Assembly (NCBI RefSeq): GCF_041053105.1
Contig: NZ_CP163444.1
Span: forward strand, 4,030,001-4,094,000
Length of the DNA stretch: 64,000 bases
Reading direction: 5' to 3'
Origin: Streptomyces sp. R44
GTDB taxonomy: Bacteria; Actinomycetota; Actinomycetes; Streptomycetales; Streptomycetaceae
Part shown: positions 53,353 to 61,564 of the stretch, piece after piece
Position numbering within the stretch: the stretch's first letter is position 1
How the letters are laid out: each line of letters opens with the position of its first letter
Notes under the pieces: generated by a model
What the model saw: the letters and a program-made list of their open reading frames with translations, nothing else
The model's database searches: none
What the model was told of the DNA's origin: nothing
Program-made: the position numbers and the translations under genes

Positions 53353-53976
53353 TTACGCGGCCACCCGCACCGCCAGTTCCTTCGCCAGGGACTCGGCCGC
53401 CGCGATGGACTCCGTGCGGGAGGACTCGAAGAGCGGGACGAGCCCGGCCATCGCCGGGACGTGCGGGGCCAGGGTCAGCTCGGGGGCGATGAAGGTGACG
53501 TCCAGGCCGAACATCTCCCCCAGGGCGAGCCGGAGGTAGTTCTCGACGTAGTCGTTGCCGTGCTGGGGCGTGCCCTCACGGTAGGAGCCGCCCCGGCTGG
53601 TGACGACGACGGCCCGCTTGCCGGCGAGCGAGGGGTGCTCGGCGATCGAGGTGCGGCCCACGAGGAAGACGTGGTCGAGCCACGCCTTCAGGGTGGAGGG
53701 GATCGTGTAGTTGTACATCGGCGCGGCGAGCAGGATCACGTCCGCCCGCTCGGCCTCCTCGATCAGTCTCCCGCGCAGTGCGAAGGCGGGCGCCGTACTG
53801 TCCGCGTAGTAGGCGGCGGCCTCCAGGTGGGGGATCGGTTCCTCCGCGAGGTCGCGGTAGATCACCGTCCCCTCGGGGTGCTCCGCCTCCCAGGCCTTGC
53901 GGAAGGCGGCGGTGACGGCGCGGGAGTGGGAGTCGTCGCCGTTGAAGGACGTGTCGATGTGCAGCAGCGTGGCCAT
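53353..53976 (-). CDS. FMN-dependent NADH azoreductase / NAD(P)H dehydrogenase
   Basis: 207 residues from ATG at 53976 with AGGAG upstream; the open frame extends farther but lacks start signals. Flavodoxin-like fold: MATLLHIDTSFNGDDSHSRA (phosphate loop), APMYNYTIPSTLKAWLDHVF, and VVVTSRGGSY. These AzoR-family enzymes reduce quinones and azo compounds with NADH. A palindrome upstream may be its operator. The quinone-reductase-like gene upstream is on the same strand. Confidence 0.9.
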   Translation of the reverse strand: MATLLHIDTSFNGDDSHSRAVTAAFRKAWEAEHPEGTVIYRDLAEEPIPHLEAAAYYADSTAPAFALRGRLIEEAERADVILLAAPMYNYTIPSTLKAWLDHVFLVGRTSIAEHPSLAGKRAVVVTSRGGSYREGTPQHGNDYVENYLRLALGEMFGLDVTFIAPELTLAPHVPAMAGLVPLFESSRTESIAAAESLAKELAVRVAA

Positions 53977-54026
53977 GGGGATCGTCTCCTGGGGAGTCGC
54001 GGGGGCTGGTGAAAGAGATCTTTCTT

Positions 54027-54044
54027 CCTCAACCAAAGTTGAGG
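54027..54044 (-). promoter_or_regulatory. Palindromic operator before the azoreductase gene
   Basis: Arms CCTCAAC (54027-54033) and GTTGAGG (54038-54044) flank CAAA. It lies about 50 bp before the azoreductase start, in an AT-richer patch. It resembles sites of HxlR- or MarR-type quinone sensors; no such regulator is adjacent. Confidence 0.6.
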
Positions 54045-54077
54045 TCCAGCCCCTTCTCCCTGTGACCCCGGTCACCC

Positions 54078-55028
54078 TCAGATCATCAGGATGATCCGGC
54101 CCGGCCGGTGCCCCGCCTCGGCCCTGCGGTGCGCCTCCGCGACCTCCTCCAGGGGCATCACGTCCGCCACCCGGGTGATCAGCTCCCGGTCCGCCACCTT
54201 CCGCAGGCTCTCCGTGAGCCCGGCCGCGTCCGGGACGGCCCGTACGGTCTCGACGCGGATGTCCCGCTCGGCGGCCGGCACCCGGTCGGGGGCCAGCGCG
54301 GCGAACGCGCCGCCGTCCTTGACCACCGGGAGCAGCTCGGCGCCGATGAGTCCCCCGTCGAAGACGGCGTCGACCCCGTCCGGGTCGCCCGCGTGGACCT
54401 TCGCGACGATGTCCTCCGGGATGCCGCGCGGCACGACGTGGTCCGCGCCGATGACCCGCAGTTCGGGCTCGTCGCCCTCGTGGGCGACGCCCACGACACG
54501 CAGCCCGGCCGCATGGGCGTACTGGACGGCCAGGCGGCCCACCACCGCGCTCGCGCCGGTCACGAGCACGCTCGCGCCCGCCGGAAGGTTCAGCCGTTCG
54601 AGGCCCTGCTGGGCGGTGGCCGAGGCCAGCGGCAGCGACGCGGCCACCGTGAAGTCCACGTCCTCCGGGATCGGGGCCAGCCACTCCGGGTCGGCCCAGA
54701 TGATCTCGGCGTACGTGCCGTCGCCCGTCAGCATCTCGAACCAGGGCACGAATCCGGCCACACGGGTGCCGACCGTCATCCCCGGCTCTCCGGGCACGGG
54801 ATCGAGCAGCTTGCCCGCGAAGTCCGTCCCGAGGACGAACGGGGGCCTGAGATCGCCGACCGCGTCGGCGTACCGGCCCGCGCGGATCCGCAGATCGGCC
54901 TGGTTCACCCCGGCCGCCCTCAGGGCCACCCGCACCTTGCCCGGGACGGCCCCGGCCTCCGGCTTCGGCCGGCGGGCCATGCGGAGAACCTCGGGTCCGC
55001 CGTAGGCGGTCACTTCGACGACGCGCAT
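54078..55028 (-). CDS. NADP-dependent MDR-family oxidoreductase (quinone reductase type)
   Basis: 316 residues from ATG at 55028. It has the zinc-free MDR pattern: VTAYGGPEVLRM, AAGVNQADLRIRAGRYA, GTDFAGKLLDPV, and a Rossmann region ASVLVTGASAVVGRLAVQYA. It lacks the structural zinc cysteines. It reduces enones or quinones. Nearness to the azoreductase suggests a shared redox-stress role. Confidence 0.9.
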   Translation of the reverse strand: MRVVEVTAYGGPEVLRMARRPKPEAGAVPGKVRVALRAAGVNQADLRIRAGRYADAVGDLRPPFVLGTDFAGKLLDPVPGEPGMTVGTRVAGFVPWFEMLTGDGTYAEIIWADPEWLAPIPEDVDFTVAASLPLASATAQQGLERLNLPAGASVLVTGASAVVGRLAVQYAHAAGLRVVGVAHEGDEPELRVIGADHVVPRGIPEDIVAKVHAGDPDGVDAVFDGGLIGAELLPVVKDGGAFAALAPDRVPAAERDIRVETVRAVPDAAGLTESLRKVADRELITRVADVMPLEEVAEAHRRAEAGHRPGRIILMI

Positions 55029-55212
55029 GGGGTACTCCTCAGACGGAAGGCCCCCTCGTGGCCATTACACCCACGCTCCGCAGCCCCGGGCAACCTCTGT
55101 CGGTCCACCTGGGGAGGTGTCCGCGGGAAGGCGTCTGAACGAACGGCGAAGTCCAGGTGGCGGCCCGCTACGCCGCCCCCGCCCTCGTACAGGCGTCCGT
55201 ACCGTCCCGGCC

Positions 55213-56739
55213 ATGGAGTGGATAACCGCAGAGAACGTCATCGCCGTGGGAACGGCCCTCGTCGGTGTCCTGGTCACGCTCGCCGTCGTCTGGATCGACC
55301 GGTTCTCGCCGCAGCGCAAGCGGCTCGGTTACCGCGTGCAGCTCAACACCCCGCTCCACCGGGAGGAGAACCAGGACAGCGAGGTCATGACGGTGCGGGA
55401 GGGCCAGGTCGTGGGGATGGCCGCGCCCGCCGACGGTTCCACGCTCGTCCTCCTCCGCATCGAGAACGACCGCGAGCTCGACATCGCCTCCGAGGACTAC
55501 GGCGCCTCCGCCGACCCCCACGGACTGAAGATCACCTTCGGTGAGCGGACCGTCCAGGGCGTCGTCGCCACCATCCCCTCCGCCTGGGACTCCGTACGGG
55601 AGGACCTGGAGCGCTCCCCCAAGCTCGGCCGGAACGGCAGCGCCGTCCTCGTCCCCAAGGTGGCCCTCGAACGCGGCCAGTACTTCAAGCTGCTCGTCCA
55701 GCTCTCCGGCGGCGTCGCCGACCGCGACATCAAGATCGACGGAAGCCTCCAGGGCGGCTCCATCCGGCGCAACCGGAGCACCACCCCCGACGAGAAACCG
55801 GCCAGGTTCAGCCCCACCGCCCGGACCGTCACCATCGTCCTCACCGCCTGCGTCATGGCCCTCGCCGCGATCATCGTCCGCGAGCAGAACCCGCCGCCCA
55901 TCGGCTGCGCCCGCGGCACCCTCACCGTCACCGGCTCGACGGCCTTCGCGCCCGCCCTGCGCGAGGCGGCGAAGCGGTACGAGAAGGACTGTGAGGGCTC
56001 CACGGTCACCGTCGACGTGCACGGCTCCACCGCCGGCATCCGGGAGCTGGCCGCGGCCGGACCCGACAAGGGCTCCGTCATCGCCTTCTCCGACGGGCGC
56101 AAGCCCGGCGGCTTCCCCGAACTGCGGGAGAACATGGTCGCCGTCTCCCTCTTCACCGTCGTCGTGAACGACGGCGTGCCCCTCGACGACCTCACCCTCG
56201 ACCAGATCCGGCGCGTCTACCGGGGCGACATCCACAACTGGGGCGAGCTCGTCCCCGGCCTCGACCGGCCCGTCCTCCTCGTCAGCCGCGACGCCAACTC
56301 CGGGACCCGGCAGGTCTTCCAGCGCCGTGTCCTCGAACGCAACGAGCCCGCCAACTCCTCCCAGGACTGCCAGACCTCCGACGACCCCGAGTCGAAGGTC
56401 ATCCGCTGCGAACTCGACTCCACCGAACAGGTCCTCGCCACCGTCGCCCAGCTCCCCGGTGCCCTCGGCTACTCCGAACTCCGCGCGACCGACGGGCGCA
56501 AGGGCCTGCACCGGGTGGCCGTCGACGGGCGGCGGCCCGTCGTGGCGGAACTGGGCGAGTCCGGCTACCCGTACCGGGAGATCGAGTACGCCTACACCCG
56601 GGGCCTGCCCCCGACCGACTCCCTGACCGCCAGCTTCCTCACGTACCTCCGGTCGGGGCGCGGCCAGGACGTCATCAGCGCGCACGGGCACCTGCCCTGC
56701 GCGACCCCGAAGGGACTTCCGGTGTGCGGAGAGGGCTGA
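55213..56739 (+). CDS. Membrane-anchored PstS-like substrate-binding protein
   Basis: 508 residues from ATG at 55213. An N-terminal helix (ENVIAVGTALVGVLVTLAVV) is followed by a beta-rich domain (about 35-190) that should face the cytoplasm, a second helix (TVTIVLTACVMALAAIIV) at about 205-225, and then a periplasmic-binding-type domain: TLTVTGSTAFAPALREAAKR, NDGVPLDDLTLDQIRRVYRG, RDANSGTRQVFQ. The latter resembles phosphate-binding PstS. No ABC transporter genes are near; a Ser/Thr kinase gene starts 34 bp later. It may be a sensor feeding that kinase. Confidence 0.85.
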   Translation: MEWITAENVIAVGTALVGVLVTLAVVWIDRFSPQRKRLGYRVQLNTPLHREENQDSEVMTVREGQVVGMAAPADGSTLVLLRIENDRELDIASEDYGASADPHGLKITFGERTVQGVVATIPSAWDSVREDLERSPKLGRNGSAVLVPKVALERGQYFKLLVQLSGGVADRDIKIDGSLQGGSIRRNRSTTPDEKPARFSPTARTVTIVLTACVMALAAIIVREQNPPPIGCARGTLTVTGSTAFAPALREAAKRYEKDCEGSTVTVDVHGSTAGIRELAAAGPDKGSVIAFSDGRKPGGFPELRENMVAVSLFTVVVNDGVPLDDLTLDQIRRVYRGDIHNWGELVPGLDRPVLLVSRDANSGTRQVFQRRVLERNEPANSSQDCQTSDDPESKVIRCELDSTEQVLATVAQLPGALGYSELRATDGRKGLHRVAVDGRRPVVAELGESGYPYREIEYAYTRGLPPTDSLTASFLTYLRSGRGQDVISAHGHLPCATPKGLPVCGEG

Positions 56740-56773
56740 TCGCCGATCTCCTCGTCTGGCATGCTCTGGCGAC

Positions 56774-58630
56774 GTGGAGTCATTGAACGCGGAAGATCCG
56801 GTCAGCGTCGGCCCGTTCCGTCTGATCGGCCGCCTCGGGGTCGGCGGGATGGGCCGGGTGTTCCTGGCGCGCTCGGCCGGCGGGCGGACCGTCGCGGTCA
56901 AGGTGGTGCACGCGGAACTGGCCGCCCAGGACGAGTTCCGGCGCCGGTTCGCCCGCGAGGTCGCCGCCCTCGAACGGGTCGGCGGCACCGGAACCGCGCC
57001 CGTCCTCGGCTCCGACACCACCGCCGAGTCGCCGTGGGTCGCCATCGGCTACGTGCCGGGGCCCTCGCTGCGGACCGTGGTCGGCGACGAGTTCGGGCCG
57101 CTGCCGCCCGCGACCGTCCGGGCCCTCGCCTCCGGGCTCGCCCGCGCCCTCGACCACATCCACGCCGCCGGACTCGTCCACCGCGACCTCAAGCCGTCGA
57201 ACGTGCTGCTCACCGTCGACGGGCCGCGGATCATCGACTTCGGCATCGCCCGCGCCGTCGACCACGTCTCCGACGGCGGCAACCTCACCACCACCGGGGC
57301 CGTCGTCGGCTCCCCCGGCTTCATGTCGCCCGAACAGGTCCGCGGCGACCAGGTCTCGCCCGCCTCGGACATCTTCTGCCTCGGGTCCGTGCTCGCGTAC
57401 GCGGCGACCGGCCGCGCCCCCTTCGGCACCGTGGACAGCGGCGTCCACGCCACCATGTTCCGCATCGCGCACGACGAGCCCGACCTGACGGACCTCCCGC
57501 CCGAACTCTCCGGACTCATCCGCGCCTGCCTCGCCAAGGACCCGGCGGCCCGGCCCACGGCCACCGAGATCGTCGAGACGCTCCCGGTCGCCGACCCGTG
57601 GCTCCCGGCGGACGTCCTGGCCCGGCTCGGACGGCACGCGGCACAGCTCCTGGAGGCGGAGGGCAGCAGCGCGGAGGCTTCGGAGACTCCCCCGCCGCCC
57701 ACGGGGACCACCTCCCCCACCGCGCCCGCCGCGCCCCGGCGCCGGGGCCGTACCGCGCTGCTCGCGGCCGTCACGGCGCTCGTGGTGGTGGCGGCGGCCG
57801 GCGCCGCCTACACGTACTGGCCCAGGAACGGCGGCACCACCGGCGGCGGGGGCGGGGGCAGGAACGTCACCACCGGCCCCACCCGGCCCGCCGCCGGGAT
57901 CGTCCCCGCCGCCTTCCTCGGCGCCTGGGAGGGCGTCCTCAAGGGCAAGCCGGACGCCCCGTACGAGACCAGCCGGATCGAGATCACCCAGGGCGCGGCC
58001 GGCGCCAAGGCCGCCGTCTACACCCACGTCACCGGGGAACAGCTCTGCATCGGCCGGGCGACCCTGATCTCCGCCACCGACAGCGAACTCGTCCTCGGCG
58101 AGGCCGAGATCACCGAGAGCGTGCCCGCCCAGCGCTGCACCCCGGCCGCCCGCCAGACCCTCACACTGCGCTCGACCGACGTCGTCGAATGGGGCTCCGG
58201 CGTCGCCAAGAGCACCTTCCAGCGGGTCAGGACCGGCACGAACATCGTCCCCGCCGCGTTCGTCGGCACCTGGAAGCAGGCGCCGGACACGGTGACCCAG
58301 CCCGACCCCGACCGCTGGTCCTACGTGGTCACCGTCACCCAGGGCCCGGTCGGCGCGCCGCTCGTACGCTTCGAGCAGGCGTATCCGCGCACGGACGACC
58401 AGGGGAACCAGCTCTCCGGCACCATCCGCTGCGCGACCACCGCCCTCGTCGGCGGCGCGGGCTCCCTCCTCGTCATCGGCCCCGAGACCCGCGACCCGGA
58501 CACCTGGGACCCGGACTGCGCCGAGAACGGCTCCAGCAACCTCCGCATCGTCCGCTACCAGGGCAAGGAACGGCTCCAGGTCTACGGGATGAGCGCGGAC
58601 GGGGAACCGGCGGAGTTCGTCCGGGACTAG
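56774..58630 (+). CDS. Transmembrane Ser/Thr protein kinase with a repeated outer domain
   Basis: 618 residues from GTG at 56774. The kinase domain covers about 10-275: GRLGVGGMGRVFLA, VAVKVVHAEL, HRDLKPSN, DFGIARAV, FMSPEQVRG. A linker and one membrane helix (about 325-345, LLAAVTALVVVAAAGAAYTY) follow. Outside lie two related beta-rich repeats beginning IVPAAFLGAWEGVL (near 375) and IVPAAFVGTWKQAP (near 492), with cysteines. The repeats probably bind a ligand. Likely an operon with the PstS-like gene 34 bp upstream. Confidence 0.92.
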   Translation: MESLNAEDPVSVGPFRLIGRLGVGGMGRVFLARSAGGRTVAVKVVHAELAAQDEFRRRFAREVAALERVGGTGTAPVLGSDTTAESPWVAIGYVPGPSLRTVVGDEFGPLPPATVRALASGLARALDHIHAAGLVHRDLKPSNVLLTVDGPRIIDFGIARAVDHVSDGGNLTTTGAVVGSPGFMSPEQVRGDQVSPASDIFCLGSVLAYAATGRAPFGTVDSGVHATMFRIAHDEPDLTDLPPELSGLIRACLAKDPAARPTATEIVETLPVADPWLPADVLARLGRHAAQLLEAEGSSAEASETPPPPTGTTSPTAPAAPRRRGRTALLAAVTALVVVAAAGAAYTYWPRNGGTTGGGGGGRNVTTGPTRPAAGIVPAAFLGAWEGVLKGKPDAPYETSRIEITQGAAGAKAAVYTHVTGEQLCIGRATLISATDSELVLGEAEITESVPAQRCTPAARQTLTLRSTDVVEWGSGVAKSTFQRVRTGTNIVPAAFVGTWKQAPDTVTQPDPDRWSYVVTVTQGPVGAPLVRFEQAYPRTDDQGNQLSGTIRCATTALVGGAGSLLVIGPETRDPDTWDPDCAENGSSNLRIVRYQGKERLQVYGMSADGEPAEFVRD

Positions 58631-58969
58631 TCACCTCGCGAGCAGCTCCAGGGCCGCCCTGACCGAGTCCAGGAGCGGCTGCCCGATCGCGCCGACCGTG
58701 GCCGCGACGGCCGCGAGGGCCATCAGCGAGCGGCGCCGGGACCCTGCCTCGGCGGACGGGCCGGCGGCGAGAACGGGCAGCGCGTCGTCGATGGAGGACC
58801 GGTCCTCCTCCGGCACCTCGCCGCGCAGCGCCCGCGCGAGCTCCACGACGGCCCGGAGCGTCTCCTCCAGGCTCGCCTGCGGGGCGTGGTGGTGGACGAT
58901 GCCGGTGTGGCCCTGGCCGCCGTTGATGTTGACCGCGTCCCCGTAGTAGTGGTGGTTCCCGCTCGTCAC
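58631..58969 (-). CDS. 112-aa protein with N-terminal Gly/Asn motif (possible amyloid-signalling partner)
   Basis: 112 residues; ATG overlaps the stop of the next gene (ATGA). It starts with HHYYGDAVNINGGQGHTG, which closely matches the C-terminus of the coupled protein (NYYFGDAVNIYGGSGNTG). A helical acidic region follows (LEETLRAVVELARALRGEVP), then a hydrophobic stretch RRSLMALAAVAATVGAIGQP and an amphipathic end. Short motifs shared by neighbours at opposite termini are the hallmark of bacterial amyloid signalling pairs; that is an inference. It abuts the kinase stop with no gap. Confidence 0.8.
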   Translation of the reverse strand: MTSGNHHYYGDAVNINGGQGHTGIVHHHAPQASLEETLRAVVELARALRGEVPEEDRSSIDDALPVLAAGPSAEAGSRRRSLMALAAVAATVGAIGQPLLDSVRAALELLAR

Positions 58970-59589
58970 TTGGACACTCCCGTGTTGCCGCTGCCGCCGT
59001 AGATGTTCACGGCGTCGCCGAAGTAGTAGTTGCTGGGGTTGCTGATCGTGAGCGCCCCCACCGTGACGGTGAGCTCCGCGTCCGGTTCGTCGATCGCGGA
59101 CGCGATCCGTACGACGAGTTCGTTCAGGTACCGGCGGTCCCCGGAGACCATCGCGGTCGACCGGCCGTTCGTCTCGATGGCCAGCACGTCGTGGGCGGAC
59201 GCGGTGACGACGGCCAGCATGTCGACCGTGAACCAGATCAGGGCACCGATGACGCCCAGGATGGAGATCTGGTACAGGAATGCGGTGAAGCCGCCCGGCC
59301 CCTCTCCCCGGGCGAAGACCTGGCCCAGGAAGGCGACGAGGCCGATCGCGAGCGCCGCGAGCAGCGTGAGCACCACCCGTTTCACGAACACGCGGACGGC
59401 ATCAGCCTTACGGGGCCGGAGCACGAAGGTGTAGACGCGGACGATGTTCTCCAGCGGATAGGCCGCGCCGCTCACCCAGAGCAGCCGCTTGCTGATGACC
59501 AGCGGAAGAGCCGCCGACGCGGCGATTCCGGAATGCGGCGGGTGGGACGGCGGTGGTGGCGGTGTGGGCGGCGGTGCTGGTGTTCCCAT
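58966..59589 (-). CDS. DUF6232-like membrane protein with C-terminal Gly/Asn motif
   Basis: 207 residues from ATG at 59589 with GGGGGAAG upstream. A Pro-rich start is followed by a small domain (ISKRLLWVSGAAYPLENIVR), two membrane helices (VVLTLLAALAIGLVAFLGQV and FLYQISILGVIGALIWFTVD), a beta-domain that looks like DUF6232 (ETNGRSTAMVSGDRRYLNEL), and the end motif NYYFGDAVNIYGGSGNTG. The motif should lie in the cytoplasm if helix polarity is as drawn. Coupled to the 112-aa gene. Confidence 0.8.
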   Translation of the reverse strand: MGTPAPPPTPPPPPSHPPHSGIAASAALPLVISKRLLWVSGAAYPLENIVRVYTFVLRPRKADAVRVFVKRVVLTLLAALAIGLVAFLGQVFARGEGPGGFTAFLYQISILGVIGALIWFTVDMLAVVTASAHDVLAIETNGRSTAMVSGDRRYLNELVVRIASAIDEPDAELTVTVGALTISNPSNYYFGDAVNIYGGSGNTGVSK

Positions 59590-59663
59590 GCTTCCCCCTG
59601 TGCTGTGGCGGGCCGAAGTGGAGCCCCATTAAGCACTCGACTCTCCCGCAGAACAAGGCGAGT

Positions 59664-60566
59664 TCAGGCCTCCCGTGAGACGACTTCGGACACCGCACGG
59701 GCATAGTCGTGCACCAGGGGGCGGGAGTCGTCGGCGCGCCAGGCGAGGGCGAAGCTGGTCGGGGAGACGCCGTCGACGGGGCGGACGACGACGCCGCCAC
59801 GGGTGAGCAGCGGGGCGTTGCCCTCGGCGACCAGGCAGATGCCGAGGCCGTCGACGAGGGCTTCGTACGTCTCGTCGGTGGATCCGATCTCGGCGCCGAT
59901 CCGGGCCGGGCGGCCGTCCCGCGCGTCCAGGGCCAGCCAGTGGTCGCGGAGTTCGGGGGCCACGGCGCCGGGCAGCGCGAGGAAGGGCTCGTCGAGTAGG
60001 TCGGCGAACGCGATCCGCTCGCGGCCGGCCAGCGGGTGCCGCTCGGACAGGGCGATCAGACGCGACTCGGTGGCGACGACGACCCAGCGGAAGCGCTCGG
60101 CGCCGACCAGCGGGAGCCAGACGAACGCCAGGTCGCTGGTGCGGTCGGCGAGCCCGGCGGTCGGGTCGTCCCAGCCGATCTGGCGCAGCCGGAGCCGGGC
60201 CGCCGGGTGCTTCTCGGTGAAGCGGGAGCGGATCGCGGGAAGCAGGCCGCTCCGGCCGGGGCTGGTCGACATGCCGATGCTGAGCGTGGCCTCCCGCTCG
60301 GCCCGGGCGGCGCGCACCGCGCCCTCCCCCTCCGCCCACGCGGCGAGCACCGCGTGGGCGTGCGGCAGCAGGGCCGCACCGACCGGCGTGAGGGCCACGC
60401 CCTGCCGGTCCCGGTCGAAGAGGGGTGCGCCGAGCTGCCGCTCCAGGGCCCGGATCTGCTTGCTGAGCGCGGGCTGCGAGACGTACAGCCGCTCGGCGGC
60501 CCGCGTGAAGTGGAGCTCCTCGGCGACCGCGAGGAAATACCGAAGATCCCGCCCGTGCACGTCCAT
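59664..60566 (-). CDS. LysR-type transcriptional regulator
   Basis: 300 residues from ATG at 60566. The HTH is DLRYFLAVAEELHFTRAAER then SQPALSKQIRALERQLGAPL. The effector-binding domain follows (LSIGMSTSPGRSGLLPAIRS). It diverges from the SDR gene and probably controls it through the palindrome in the 96-bp gap. Confidence 0.95.
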   Translation of the reverse strand: MDVHGRDLRYFLAVAEELHFTRAAERLYVSQPALSKQIRALERQLGAPLFDRDRQGVALTPVGAALLPHAHAVLAAWAEGEGAVRAARAEREATLSIGMSTSPGRSGLLPAIRSRFTEKHPAARLRLRQIGWDDPTAGLADRTSDLAFVWLPLVGAERFRWVVVATESRLIALSERHPLAGRERIAFADLLDEPFLALPGAVAPELRDHWLALDARDGRPARIGAEIGSTDETYEALVDGLGICLVAEGNAPLLTRGGVVVRPVDGVSPTSFALAWRADDSRPLVHDYARAVSEVVSREA

Positions 60567-60610
60567 GCCCTCTGGCTATCACGGCGGATCTTGGACGGAC
60601 AACGTCCCAC

Positions 60611-60631
60611 TGTCCCAAGCTTGTTGGGACA
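60611..60631. promoter_or_regulatory. LysR-type operator between the regulator and SDR genes
   Basis: Perfect 8-bp arms TGTCCCAA and TTGGGACA with a 5-bp spacer. It sits 32 bp before the SDR start and 45 bp from the regulator start, the normal place for a LysR activation and autoregulation site. Confidence 0.8.
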
Positions 60632-60662
60632 GCGAGCAATCGAGCAGCAGGGGAACACGCAC

Positions 60663-61493
60663 ATGAGCAAGGTCTGGCTGATCACCGGTGCGAACAGCGG
60701 ATTCGGGCGCGCCTTCACCGAGGCGGCGGTCGCCGCCGGGGACGTGGTGGTCGCCGCCGCGCGCCGCGCGGGCACCCTGGACGACCTGGTCGCCGCCCAC
60801 CCCGACCAGGTCCACGCCGTCACCCTGGACGTCACCGACCTGGCCGCCGTCGACCGTGTGGTGGCCGAGGTCGCCGAGCGGCACGGCCGCATCGACGTCC
60901 TGGTCAACAACGCGGGCCGCACCCACGTCGGTTCGGTCGAGGAGACCGGCGACGACGAACTGCGCTCGCTCTTCGACGTGCACGTCTTCGCGCCCGCGGC
61001 CCTCACCCGCGCCGTCCTGCCCCACATGCGGGCCCGCCGCTCCGGCGCGATCGTGCAGCTCAGCAGTGTCGGCGGCCAGGGTTCGATGCCCGGCTTCGGC
61101 GCCTACAGCGCGACGAAGTTCGCCCTCGAAGGCCTGTCGGAGGCGCTGGCCGCCGAGGTGAAGCCGCTCGGCATCCACGTCCTCATCGTCGAGCCCGGCG
61201 CCTTCCGGACGTCCCTCTTCGGCAACGGCAGCCTCAGCGTGGACACCATCGCCGACTACGCCGACACGGTCGGCGCCACCCGTGCCTTCGTCGAAGGCGG
61301 CGACGGCGGCCAGGCCGGCGACCCGGCGAAGGCCGCTGCGGCGGTCCTGACCGCGCTCGCCGCCGACGAGCCGCCGCTGCGGCTGGCCCTCGGCGACGAC
61401 TCCATCGACATGATCCACGCCCACCTCGACCAGGTCCGGGCGGACCTGAACGCGTGGGACAAGGTCGGCCGGGACACGAAGTTCGACGCCTGA
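60663..61493 (+). CDS. Short-chain dehydrogenase/reductase
   Basis: 276 residues from ATG at 60663. The SDR marks are WLITGANSGFGRAF (cofactor loop), NNAG, SSVGG with the catalytic Ser, and YSATK with Tyr and Lys; PGAFRTS follows. This is a classical SDR of the oxidoreductase type with unknown substrate. It is probably activated by the divergent LysR protein. Confidence 0.93.
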   Translation: MSKVWLITGANSGFGRAFTEAAVAAGDVVVAAARRAGTLDDLVAAHPDQVHAVTLDVTDLAAVDRVVAEVAERHGRIDVLVNNAGRTHVGSVEETGDDELRSLFDVHVFAPAALTRAVLPHMRARRSGAIVQLSSVGGQGSMPGFGAYSATKFALEGLSEALAAEVKPLGIHVLIVEPGAFRTSLFGNGSLSVDTIADYADTVGATRAFVEGGDGGQAGDPAKAAAAVLTALAADEPPLRLALGDDSIDMIHAHLDQVRADLNAWDKVGRDTKFDA

Positions 61494-61502
61494 CCGGACA
61501 CA

Positions 61503-61542
61503 CGGAAGGGCCCGCACCCTCCCTCGGGTGCGGGCCCTTCCG
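61503..61542. terminator. Strong bidirectional terminator between SDR and purA
   Basis: A perfect 16-bp stem (61504-61519 and 61526-61541, extended by a C-G pair) with a 6-base loop, between two converging genes. Confidence 0.92.
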
Positions 61543-61564
61543 GCGTGCCTAGAGGCCTACAGGC

